Positions 1-5,414 are shown, counted from the first letter of the stretch. The stretch is DNA of 7,286 nucleotides from JAWLBW01 sp041687475 (GCA_041687475.1 JAWLBW010000241.1:1-7286), one strand, 5' to 3'. A program made the numbers and translations. The notes: generated from the sequence alone by a model not told the origin.

Positions 1-71
1 TTGAAACAAGTGGGCTAACTAAAACACTGGTACCTATGTTTTGGCATAAAACTGGTACCCATGTCTTGTCC
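1..71 (+). mobile_element. possible right end of an insertion sequence (3' tail of a gene plus terminal repeats)
   Basis: Frame 1 reads Leu-Lys-Gln-Val-Gly and then TAA at 16-18, which could be the last residues of a plus-strand gene entering from the left. Seven bases later come two near-identical 18-bp direct repeats (26-43 and 51-68). The second ends near ATGTCTTGTCC, after which the base composition and repeat type change. A reading frame closing just inside repeated terminal sequence is the usual layout of a transposase gene and its element end. The left end, the transposase body and any target duplication lie outside the window, so family and boundaries are guesses. Confidence 0.35.
26..68 (+). 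repeat. pair of 18-bp direct repeats, 25-bp period
   Basis: Copy one is ACTGGTACCTATGTTTTG at 26-43 and copy two is ACTGGTACCCATGTCTTG at 51-68. They differ at two positions, both T to C. Each contains GGTACC, and the gap is 7 bp (GCATAAA). Repeated sites of this size are typical transposase-binding sites at insertion-sequence ends, which is the reading preferred here. They could instead be a regulator's paired sites upstream of vapB. Confidence 0.7.
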
Positions 72-83
72 TTACCAGTCTGA

Positions 84-118
84 CCGACGTCCGACGTCCG
101 ACGTCCGGCGTCCAACAC
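84..118 (+). repeat. 7-bp tandem array (CCGACGT type) upstream of vapB
   Basis: Three perfect CCGACGT units (84-90, 91-97, 98-104) are followed by CCGGCGT (105-111) and the decayed CCAACAC (112-118). The core GTCCGAC is shared with the 8-bp arrays downstream of vapC. The array ends 36 bp before the chosen vapB start, so it lies where the vapBC promoter and autoregulatory operator would be expected. I saw no clear -35/-10 pair around it. Confidence 0.8.
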
Positions 119-154
119 GTGCAACCCTGCAGCCGTCGGGTTACCATGTGCATC

Positions 155-439
155 ATGGCACGGGTGCTTCTCTCTCTTCCCGATGAATTTCTGGCCGAAG
201 TCGACGCGGTCGCGAAAGCCGAAAAGCGTTCGCGCTCCGAGCTCGTGCGCGAGGCCCTGCGCCGCTATATCGCCGAGGCCGACGTGCCGCCGCCCGGAAC
301 ATCGGCAAGCCGCCGGCTGGAAGCGAGCGACGCCATCGGCGCCCTGGAAGTCATTCAGCGCATGCGTCGCGACTACCAGCCACCCGAAGAGGTCGACTCC
401 GATTCGTACATGAGAGAACTGCGGAAGCGTAATGGCTGA
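155..439 (+). CDS. vapB: VapB-type ribbon-helix-helix antitoxin
   Basis: This is the probable antitoxin of a type II toxin-antitoxin pair. In such families it binds and blocks the VapC RNase and represses its own operon as a dimer. Counting from the ATG at 155 it has 94 residues. Residues 3-8 (RVLLSL) form the DNA-contacting beta strand. Helix 1 is about 9-23 (PDEFLAEVDAVAKAE) and helix 2 about 28-41 (SELVREALRRYIAE), the CopG/MetJ-like ribbon-helix-helix pattern. The charged tail (about 65-94, ending RELRKRNG) is where such antitoxins usually contact the toxin. The frame also offers GTG 119 and ATG 146. I chose 155 because the fold begins two residues later, but no start has a good Shine-Dalgarno. 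Its last 8 bases overlap vapC, so the two are probably translationally coupled. Naming rests on fold and context; no particular VapB subfamily is implied. Confidence 0.85.
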   Translation: MARVLLSLPDEFLAEVDAVAKAEKRSRSELVREALRRYIAEADVPPPGTSASRRLEASDAIGALEVIQRMRRDYQPPEEVDSDSYMRELRKRNG

Positions 440-860
440 CTTCGTACTCGACCCCGCCATTGCCTGCAAATGGTTCCGCCCCATGGCCGACGAGCCGTAT
501 GTCGTCGAGTCACGGCTGATACTCGACCGGCTGGCCCGGGGTACGGTGCGACTTCACGCCCCGGCCGTCTTTTCCTATGAATTCGGCGCCTGGCTGGCCG
601 ACGTGGGCGCGCGCGGCGGCCTCGACCCCGAACGCACGTTTCATGCGGTAGCCGCCCTGCCCCTCGAACTGCACGATCTCGACCACGAGCTCGCCTCGAA
701 TGCCTTTCTGGCGGCCCGCCGTCATGACGTAGACTTCTTTACGGCCGCCTACATCGCCCTGGCCGAACGGCTGATCTGTCCCTACGTCACGGCCGACGAC
801 ACCCTGCGCCAGCGGCTGACCGGCATGACGCGCGTCGCCTCTCCTGCCGACGTACGCTGA
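432..860 (+). CDS. vapC: VapC-type PIN-domain toxin, third acidic residue replaced by Thr
   Basis: This 142-residue protein has the normal length of a VapC toxin. Members of the family are Mg2+/Mn2+-dependent RNases that cut tRNA or rRNA and are held inactive by VapB. The PIN landmarks are D7 in the first strand (FVLDPAIACKWF), E50 (SYEFGAWL), the helix AAYIALAERL at 105-114, and D122 in VTADDTL. In most VapC proteins an Asp stands directly before AAY (yDAAYlALAe). Here that position is T104, with D101 three residues earlier. The four-acid metal site is therefore incomplete unless D101 or D123 compensates, and the toxin may be weakened, altered in metal use, or inactive. The ATG overlaps the end of vapB by 8 bp, the usual antitoxin-first arrangement. 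The reading frame is intact, with no frameshift or premature stop. Confidence 0.88.
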   Translation: MADFVLDPAIACKWFRPMADEPYVVESRLILDRLARGTVRLHAPAVFSYEFGAWLADVGARGGLDPERTFHAVAALPLELHDLDHELASNAFLAARRHDVDFFTAAYIALAERLICPYVTADDTLRQRLTGMTRVASPADVR

Positions 861-878
861 TCACCGGCCCGGTCATCA
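858..878 (+). terminator. dyad starting at the vapC stop codon, no U-tract
   Basis: TGATCACCG (858-866, beginning with the vapC TGA) can pair with CGGTCATCA (870-878) across a GCC loop. Eight of nine pairs form, with one internal C-C mismatch. No T-run follows, so this is not a classical intrinsic terminator. It may mark or protect the 3' end of the vapBC message. Confidence 0.4.
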
Positions 879-924
879 ACCAGCGAAACGTGCTCGGGTT
901 GGTTCGTGCCGGTCGTCGACGGCC

Positions 925-1012
925 ATCCGTACAATCCGTCGCAGCCGGTCCGCACATCCGATGGTCTGAATGTCTGACACTCGGATAGTCGGATAGTCGG
1001 ATAGTCGGAACT
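925..1012. repeat. degenerate 8-bp tandem array ending in TCGGATAG units
   Basis: The clearest part is three perfect TCGGATAG copies (981-988, 989-996, 997-1004) followed by TCGGAACT (1005-1012). To their left the 8-bp rhythm continues with looser units: ATCCGTAC (925), GTCCGCAC (948), ATCCGATG (956), GTCTGAAT (964) and GTCTGACA (972). One extra base at 980 shifts the phase just before the orientation changes. The left part therefore reads GTCYGA on the plus strand and the right part reads its reverse complement type, TCGGAY. Confidence 0.75.
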
Positions 1013-1035
1013 CGCTCGCCCAGGGTGAGATACCG

Positions 1036-1052
1036 CTTTCATATTATGAAAG
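1036..1052. other. small perfect hairpin between the two 8-bp arrays
   Basis: CTTTCAT (1036-1042) and ATGAAAG (1046-1052) are exact reverse complements separated by ATT. This is a short AT-rich island in GC-rich sequence. It has no U-tract and no adjacent gene start. It could be a protein site or a chance dyad. Confidence 0.35.
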
Positions 1053-1152
1053 GAACCGTCCCACCCGAGGTACCGGCCGGATGGACGGGGTAGACCCAGT
1101 AGGCGAAGTAAACGCATTGGACTACGTAGAGAGCCGGGTAATCGGTCAGCCG

Positions 1153-1256
1153 CTCCGAAGGTCCGACAGTCCGAAAGTCCGACAGTCTGAAGGTCTGACA
1201 GTCTGAAGGTCTGACAGTCTGAAGGTCTGACAGTCTGCCAGTCTGCCAGTCTGCCA
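1153..1256. repeat. 13-unit, 8-bp tandem array (GTCYGAMR type)
   Basis: Thirteen contiguous 8-bp units run without a phase break. They are CTCCGAAG, then GTCCGACA, GTCCGAAA, GTCCGACA, then GTCTGAAG alternating with GTCTGACA three times, and finally three identical GTCTGCCA units. A partial GTCA follows. The internal alternation gives a 16-bp higher-order period at 1185-1232. Units change stepwise along the array, as expected if it grew by slippage of neighbouring copies. It ends 28 bp from the dehydrogenase stop codon. Confidence 0.9.
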
Positions 1257-1273
1257 GTCACTCCGTTCAACCC

Positions 1274-1297
1274 TGCACTCGCGTCAGCGCGGATGCA
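1274..1297 (-). terminator. imperfect dyad spanning the MDR dehydrogenase stop codon
   Basis: The arms are 1274-1283 (TGCACTCGCG on the plus strand) and 1288-1297 (CGCGGATGCA), with a four-base loop at 1284-1287 that contains the TGA stop. Eight of ten positions are complementary, and one of the other two is a G-U pair on the transcript. No U-run follows on the minus strand. It may act in 3' end formation or mRNA stability. Confidence 0.3.
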
Positions 1298-2321
1298 CGA
1301 TCTTCCCGACCACTTCGCTCCGTTCGAGCAGCTTCTGCGCTTCGACGTGTTCGGAAAGAGGAATGCGGCTGTGAATGACCGGGCGCACCTTACCCTGCGC
1401 CACGAAATCGAGCGCCGTCCGCAGGTCGCCGACCGTGCCGAGATTGCTGCCGGCAATGGTCAAGTGTCGTACGAATACGTAGCGAAGGTCGGTGATCGCT
1501 TCGTGGCCCGAGGTGGCCCCCGATGTCACGATGATGCCGCCGCGCTTCGCCGCCAGCACGCTGGTGGGCCAGGTCTGCTTGCCCACATGCTCGAAGACGA
1601 TATCGACGCCCTTCTTGTCGGTGATGCGGCGAATGGCATCGAGCACGTCTTCCTTCTTGCGGTTGACGAGGTGCGCCGCGCCCAGGTCCTTTGCGGCCGC
1701 GAGCTTCTCGTCATCGCCGGCCACGGCAATGGCTTCGGCGCCGAAGGCCTTGCAGAGCTGGATGGCGATGGAGCCCAGCCCGCCGGCGCCGCCCCACACG
1801 AGCACCCGCTGGCCGGCGGCAAGACCGCCACGTACAACCAATTGCCGCCACACGGTCACCAGCACCACGGGAAGGGCGGCCGCTTCGTCCCAACTGAGTT
1901 CGGCCGGCTTCGGTACGCAATTGACGGCGGGCACCACGATGTACTCGGCGTGCGCCCCGACCAGGGGACCCGTTTTCTGCCCCAGAATCGTGAATGCACG
2001 GCAGAAGAACTCACGGTCGTTCAGGCACTCTTCGCACTTACGGCACGACATGCCGGGGTGAATGACCACTTCGTCGCCGACCTTTACCACGGTCACGTCG
2101 GGGGCGGTTTCGACGACGACGCCCGCGGCGTCGGAGCCCGGAATGTGCGGCAGGGGAATCTTCATGCCCGGAAAACCCCTGCGCTCCCACACATCGCCCG
2201 GATTGCACGCACTGGCTTTGATGGCGACCTTCACCGTTCCCGGTGTCACGACCGGATCGGTCACATCGCCGTACTGCAACACTTCAAGCCCACCGTGCTC
2301 TTCAAAGAAAACTGCTTTCAT
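1284..2321 (-). CDS. zinc-containing MDR-superfamily alcohol dehydrogenase/quinone reductase-like oxidoreductase
   Basis: This 345-residue protein has the usual length of a medium-chain dehydrogenase/reductase, which moves hydride between NAD(P)H and an alcohol, carbonyl or enone. It has an N-terminal GroES-like catalytic domain (about 1-150) and a Rossmann domain (about 151-290) with the nucleotide loop GGAGGLGS at 177-184. Cysteines 93, 96, 99 and 107 (CxxCxxCx7C) form a complete structural-zinc lobe. C39 occupies the catalytic-zinc cysteine position. The usual GHE motif is replaced by PGSDAAG (61-67), so the second catalytic ligand appears lost. This mix of intact structural site and doubtful catalytic site makes substrate prediction unsafe. 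The ATG at 2321 is where homology begins, with a weak GGA-rich stretch upstream. It is the last gene of the minus-strand run, 256 bp below the SDR pair, so it may have its own promoter. I give no gene symbol. Confidence 0.88.
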   Translation of the reverse strand: MKAVFFEEHGGLEVLQYGDVTDPVVTPGTVKVAIKASACNPGDVWERRGFPGMKIPLPHIPGSDAAGVVVETAPDVTVVKVGDEVVIHPGMSCRKCEECLNDREFFCRAFTILGQKTGPLVGAHAEYIVVPAVNCVPKPAELSWDEAAALPVVLVTVWRQLVVRGGLAAGQRVLVWGGAGGLGSIAIQLCKAFGAEAIAVAGDDEKLAAAKDLGAAHLVNRKKEDVLDAIRRITDKKGVDIVFEHVGKQTWPTSVLAAKRGGIIVTSGATSGHEAITDLRYVFVRHLTIAGSNLGTVGDLRTALDFVAQGKVRPVIHSRIPLSEHVEAQKLLERSEVVGKIVHPR

Positions 2322-2577
2322 TCCGTTCCGGCTGTTTGCTGGTTGTGGCTGATATACCGAAGAGGCGGACTCCGGAAATCAGGAATTCGATTAAACCGCT
2401 CCTGTCTTGAGCACCGATCATCGTCCTATCCGGGCCCCGGCGCCGAAAGGAAAGATGCAGACAAGTCGCGGAATAGATGGTAGGTGAATCGGCGGTCTAA
2501 CTCAAGCCGAAGGCGTCGGAATCTGGGTAAAGTCGGCGCTACGTCGATTTTTCGACCATGGATTACGACGGGCGGCT
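2322..2577. other. intergenic spacer between the SDR pair and the dehydrogenase gene
   Basis: I see no gene here. On the minus strand TATATC (plus 2350-2355) could be a -10 for the dehydrogenase, but no good -35 precedes it. GTCGA (2543-2547) and TCGAC (2552-2556) form a 5-bp hairpin with a four-T loop, 22-35 bases below the SDR stop. It has no following U-run on the minus strand and is too small to call a terminator. The segment GAATAGATGGTAGG at 2471-2484 resembles the repeated GAATACAGATGGTAGA near 6451. Confidence 0.4.
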
Positions 2578-3606
2578 TCAGGGCTCCATTCTGCGAAGCG
2601 CCTGCACGGTTGCCATGGCGCTTACGCCCATACCGGCAACAATAGCGGCCGTCAACCCCGGATGCAGGCGCATGGCCGTATACGGACTACGGGTCGCAAC
2701 GTGTCCCCGATAGCCGCCACTCGTTTCGCCTTCCGCCCCTGGCGCCGAGTACAAGCCATCATCGTCGATTCGGGAAGCTTCGGCGTTTTTCTGCAACCTG
2801 AACATGGTTGCCTCCATAAGACGGTCGATGGTGCGGGGAAAAAGCTTTTCCCCCAGAATCAGGCCGGCCGAAGCACTGCCCACGGTTACGTCGCGCCGGG
2901 GGTGCACGGCGGTTCGCAGAATGGCACGAGCCACGATGCCGGGCGAATAGTATGGCGGGGGAAGGGTCGCCTTCTCTTCCATGTAGTTGCGTGCATGGTG
3001 CGGCAGAGGTGTATCTATGCTGGCCGGTTTGACCAGGGAAACGGCCACGGGTAGGTTTTCCTTCTCGATTTCCATGCGAAGGGCTTCGGTAAAGGCCTTG
3101 ACCGCGTGTTTCGAAGCCGTGTAGGCCCCCTGCATGGGTGCTGCCCGCTGCGAGAGAACGCTGCCGATGTTGATGATGGTTCCCCCCTTGTCGCGCAAGT
3201 GATCGAGGGCGGTAAGCGATCCGTGTACCACGCTCCAGTAGTTCACGTCGAATAGCCGGCGCTCGTCTTTCAGGGGAACTTCCCAGAGCCGCCCGAAGAT
3301 GGTCACGCCCGCGTTGTTCACCCACGTATCAAAGCCGCCGAATTCCTCGACGGCGGTGCGGGCGATACGCTCGACATCTTCGCGGCGGGCGACGTCGGCC
3401 ACCTCGTAAGTCGAATGCCCGCCCTCGCGGTTGATTCGGTCGCAGATACGCCGCAGATCGTCTTCATTGCGGGATGCCAGCACCACCCGCGCTCCCTTGC
3501 GTGCGGCCAGCAACGCAGTAGCCAGCCCGATACCGCTCGTTGCGCCGGTAATGACGATGACCTGCTCGTTCAGCTTCCTGGTTTGCCGTTTCTTCAACAA
3601 TGCCAT
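2578..3606 (-). CDS. classical short-chain dehydrogenase/reductase with C-terminal hydrophobic tail (downstream paralogue)
   Basis: This is an NAD(P)-dependent oxidoreductase of 342 residues; classical SDR cores are about 250. Visible motifs are TGATSGIG (20-27), R46 after beta-2 (LASRNEDD), which favours NADP(H), D71, NNAG (97-100), N122, S149 and Y162-x-x-x-K166. The full Asn-Ser-Tyr-Lys tetrad is therefore present. Residues from about 240 onward are an extension ending in a hydrophobic stretch (about 316-333, LTAAIVAGMGVSAMATV) after LHPG, possibly membrane-associated. The frame is open upstream to 3768, but I chose ATG 3606 because GAGGAGAG (3611-3618) sits 4 bases before it and the homology starts there. 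The Shine-Dalgarno overlaps the stop of the preceding SDR gene, so the two are one operon. Substrate is unknown. Steroid, fatty-alcohol or acyl reduction are possibilities only. Confidence 0.9.
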   Translation of the reverse strand: MALLKKRQTRKLNEQVIVITGATSGIGLATALLAARKGARVVLASRNEDDLRRICDRINREGGHSTYEVADVARREDVERIARTAVEEFGGFDTWVNNAGVTIFGRLWEVPLKDERRLFDVNYWSVVHGSLTALDHLRDKGGTIINIGSVLSQRAAPMQGAYTASKHAVKAFTEALRMEIEKENLPVAVSLVKPASIDTPLPHHARNYMEEKATLPPPYYSPGIVARAILRTAVHPRRDVTVGSASAGLILGEKLFPRTIDRLMEATMFRLQKNAEASRIDDDGLYSAPGAEGETSGGYRGHVATRSPYTAMRLHPGLTAAIVAGMGVSAMATVQALRRMEP

Positions 3607-3619
3607 GATTCTCTCCTCA
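3604..3619 (-). promoter_or_regulatory. ribosome binding site embedded in the upstream stop codon
   Basis: The minus strand reads TGAGGAGAGAATCATG. The TGA ends the upstream SDR, GAGGAGAG is a strong Shine-Dalgarno, and the ATG four bases later starts the second SDR. This fixes the start at 3606 and implies translational coupling or reinitiation by terminating ribosomes. Confidence 0.85.
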
Positions 3620-4627
3620 GCGGTCTGCCTGCCGCCCAAGGGCGAAGGCGGCAAGTCCGGCGACCGCCGTCGCCGCGACGACCACACCCGGATGCATGAT
3701 GACGTTGTCGTAAAGGCTGCGGCGAAGGATGAAGCGCTCCTGGCCGCCCTGGAGGCGAGCCCGATCACTCATGGCGGTATGCAGGTTGTCTTGTTCCCGG
3801 GGATCGCCCCCGGCACGTTGCATGCGCCATACGAGCGTTTCCATGCTTTTGTCGGTCAACGCGGGCGCAAATTTCTCGCCCAACACGGCGAGCTTACCCG
3901 CCGTGCCCACGATGAACGACCGCCGTGGGTGCTCGGCGCAGAAGAGAATGGCACGTGCGGCGACTTCGGGCGCATAAAGCGGAGTCGGCAACTGCGCCCG
4001 GGTATCCATCAGATTCTTCGAATGCTCGGGAATCGGCGTGGCAATCGCCGCCGGCTGCATCGAGGTAACGGAAATGGGCAAGCCTGCCCTCTCGACTTCC
4101 ATGCGAAGCGCGTCGGTATAACCCTGCACCGCGTGCTTGCTTGCGCCATAGACGCCCTGCAGCGGAACCGATCGCGAAGACAAGACGCTCGCGATATTGA
4201 TGAGCGCACCACCCCTTCGCGCCAGGTGTTCGAGGGCTGCCCGGCAACCATGCACCATGCCCCAGTAGTTCACGTCGAACAGACGCCGCATGTCTTCCGG
4301 GTCGGTTTCGATGAGCTTGCCGAAAATGTGAATGCCCGCATTGTTGATCCAGGTATCGAAACCGCCGAACTTGCGAATCGTGAACCCGGCCAGGTTGCGC
4401 ATGGCGCCGAAGTCGGCAACATCGGCCTGGAAGCATTCGACCCGGTCTCCATTGCGGCGCAGCATGCGTTTCGCGTCTTTCAACTTGCGCGCATTGTTCG
4501 AGCAGATGACGACCCGCGCCCCTTTTTCGACGGCCAACGTCGCAGTGGCCAAGCCGATGCCGCTCGACCCGCCGGTAATGACGATGGTCTGCTCTGCGAC
4601 CGGTTTCAGGCGTGCTCTGGTTCTCAT
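3617..4627 (-). CDS. classical short-chain dehydrogenase/reductase with C-terminal hydrophobic tail (upstream paralogue)
   Basis: This 336-residue SDR is clearly related to the next gene along its whole length, including the unusual C-terminal region. Motifs from ATG 4627 are TGGSSGIG (18-25), D69 (QADVAD), NNAG (95-98), N120, S147 and Y160-x-x-x-K164, a complete catalytic tetrad. After beta-2 it reads ICSNNARKL, so the Arg that marks NADP preference in its partner is Asn here, with R47 nearby. Cofactor choice may differ. The tail has MHPG followed by a hydrophobic run (about 315-330, VVVAATAVAGLAAFAL), a likely membrane anchor or amphipathic patch. An earlier in-frame ATG at 4666 would add 13 residues. 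I prefer 4627 because its N-terminus matches the paralogue in length, although neither start has a well-spaced ribosome site. The pair looks like a tandem duplication with divergence. Confidence 0.9.
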   Translation of the reverse strand: MRTRARLKPVAEQTIVITGGSSGIGLATATLAVEKGARVVICSNNARKLKDAKRMLRRNGDRVECFQADVADFGAMRNLAGFTIRKFGGFDTWINNAGIHIFGKLIETDPEDMRRLFDVNYWGMVHGCRAALEHLARRGGALINIASVLSSRSVPLQGVYGASKHAVQGYTDALRMEVERAGLPISVTSMQPAAIATPIPEHSKNLMDTRAQLPTPLYAPEVAARAILFCAEHPRRSFIVGTAGKLAVLGEKFAPALTDKSMETLVWRMQRAGGDPREQDNLHTAMSDRARLQGGQERFILRRSLYDNVIMHPGVVVAATAVAGLAAFALGRQADR

Positions 4628-4751
4628 CCCTACATGTTGCGTGAACACAATGCCGGACGGAACCATGCGGGCCGATGCTTCAGACGCTCACACAGTCGTC
4701 GCGGGCGTACTCCGACCTTGTCTTGGTCTTTTCCCCCGAAACCGACAACGC

Positions 4752-4757
4752 AGTATA
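4752..4757 (-). promoter_or_regulatory. candidate -10 box for the SDR operon
   Basis: The minus strand reads TATACT here, five of six matches to TATAAT. The best upstream partner, TTGTGC, is about 20 bp away, which is long. The predicted leader to the start at 4627 would be about 118 bases. This is the only plausible -10 I saw in the 196-bp spacer. Confidence 0.25.
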
Positions 4758-4807
4758 GGCAACGGTGGCTCCGTGCAGCACAACCTTGGCCATCGAACAT
4801 CGGCATT

Positions 4808-4824
4808 GCGCGCCGAAGGCGCGC
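4808..4824 (-). terminator. strong GC hairpin at the redoxin stop codon, no U-tract
   Basis: GCGCGCC and GGCGCGC are exact reverse complements around a three-base loop (plus strand GCGCGCCGAAGGCGCGC). The outermost base belongs to the TAG stop of the redoxin gene (4824-4826). A seven-pair all-GC stem is stable enough to be real, but the bases after it on the minus strand (AATGCCG) are not U-rich. Read it as a 3' end stabiliser or a U-less terminator. Confidence 0.5.
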
Positions 4825-5381
4825 TAGCAACAGCCGTCGCCGCTTTCACCCTTGTGGGAAGGAGCCTGCTCGGGCGATCCGTTAATCGCAGGTTCGGAAA
4901 GCAGTTCTTCGATCCACTTTTCGGTTTCGAGGGCTTCGGGCGAATCTTTCAGCAATTGCCCGACTTTGCGATAACGAATCTGGCCCAGCCGGTCGACGAA
5001 ATACAGGGTGGGCCAGTACCGGTTGCCGAGGGCCCGCCAGTAATCGTACTGGTTATCCATCATGACCGGCGTGTCGATGCCGAGCGCTTCGATTTCCGCG
5101 CGAACGCGCGCCACGTCGTGGTCTTCGGGAAACTCAGGCGTGTGAATGCCGATGAACTTCAGCCCTTGCGGGGCGTAGCGCTCTTCCACATGACGCAGCC
5201 AGGGCAGGGTTTTGATGCAGTTGGGGCACTGAATGTTCCACACATCGATGACAACGGGATAACCGCGCCACTGGGTAATGTTCAACTTGTCGGTGTTGAT
5301 CCACGCATAGCTCGGCACCCAGGGTAAACCGGGTACCGGTATGGGGGGATTTACGGGACCGCCGCGATCGGGAAACTGCAT
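4824..5381 (-). CDS. DipZ/TlpA-like thioredoxin-fold redoxin, CPNC active site, C-terminal Cys-Cys
   Basis: This is a thiol-disulfide oxidoreductase-like protein of 185 residues. The thioredoxin fold spans about 40-160. The active site is C52-P-N-C55 in DVWNIQCPNCIKTLPWL, then the TlpA/DipZ-type stretch LKFIGIHTPEF (74-84), and the cis-proline region YWPTLYFVD (122-130, P124). The wording is closest to the soluble domain of DipZ proteins, but here it stands alone without the CcdA-like membrane part. No signal peptide or N-terminal membrane helix is visible: it starts MQFPDRGG, and no ATG, GTG or TTG start lies between this ATG and the upstream in-frame stop. It therefore appears cytoplasmic, unusual for this family. 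The protein ends GDGCC, a terminal cysteine pair after a flexible charged tail, possibly a thiol shuttle or metal site. It has its own TATAAT promoter. Partner and substrate are unknown. Confidence 0.85.
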   Translation of the reverse strand: MQFPDRGGPVNPPIPVPGLPWVPSYAWINTDKLNITQWRGYPVVIDVWNIQCPNCIKTLPWLRHVEERYAPQGLKFIGIHTPEFPEDHDVARVRAEIEALGIDTPVMMDNQYDYWRALGNRYWPTLYFVDRLGQIRYRKVGQLLKDSPEALETEKWIEELLSEPAINGSPEQAPSHKGESGDGCC

Positions 5382-5414
5382 GAAGTCGTCGTTTTGCCTG
5401 GATCGTTTTTCCCC

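Larger units (their letters stand above)
861..1283. other. gene-free convergent spacer between vapC and the MDR dehydrogenase gene
   Basis: This 423-bp stretch lies between two genes whose 3' ends face each other. I see no supported coding region. Its contents are the stop-codon dyad of vapC, a degenerate 8-bp array at 925-1012, a small hairpin at 1036-1052, an ordinary-looking segment at 1053-1152, a second 8-bp array at 1153-1256, and the left arm of the dyad at the dehydrogenase stop. Open frames across the arrays arise because 8-bp units cycle through all phases and happen to lack stop codons on one strand. Confidence 0.75.

Noticed and set aside
1153..1256. CRISPR array
   Set aside because: Units are 8 bp and contiguous, with no unique spacers of CRISPR size and no cas genes.
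782..1456. Minus-strand open frame across the 8-bp array, giving a repetitive Ser-Asp-Cys-Gln-Thr protein
   Set aside because: It overlaps vapC and the dehydrogenase gene on other frames. The repetitive part is only the three-phase translation of the 8-bp units, and there is no credible start or homology.
1293..2483. Long plus-strand open frame opposite the MDR dehydrogenase
   Set aside because: It is antisense to a gene with full family motifs. The translation is compositionally odd (His- and Gly-rich) and has no recognisable domain; such frames are common opposite GC-rich genes.
3607..3768. 54-residue N-terminal extension of the downstream SDR
   Set aside because: The sequence is low complexity, overlaps the end of the upstream SDR in another frame, and a strong Shine-Dalgarno fixes the start at 3606.
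3431..4885. 484-codon plus-strand open frame opposite the two SDR genes
   Set aside because: It runs through two genes, an operon junction and the redoxin stop on the other strand. It is an antisense shadow of high-GC coding sequence, not a protein gene.
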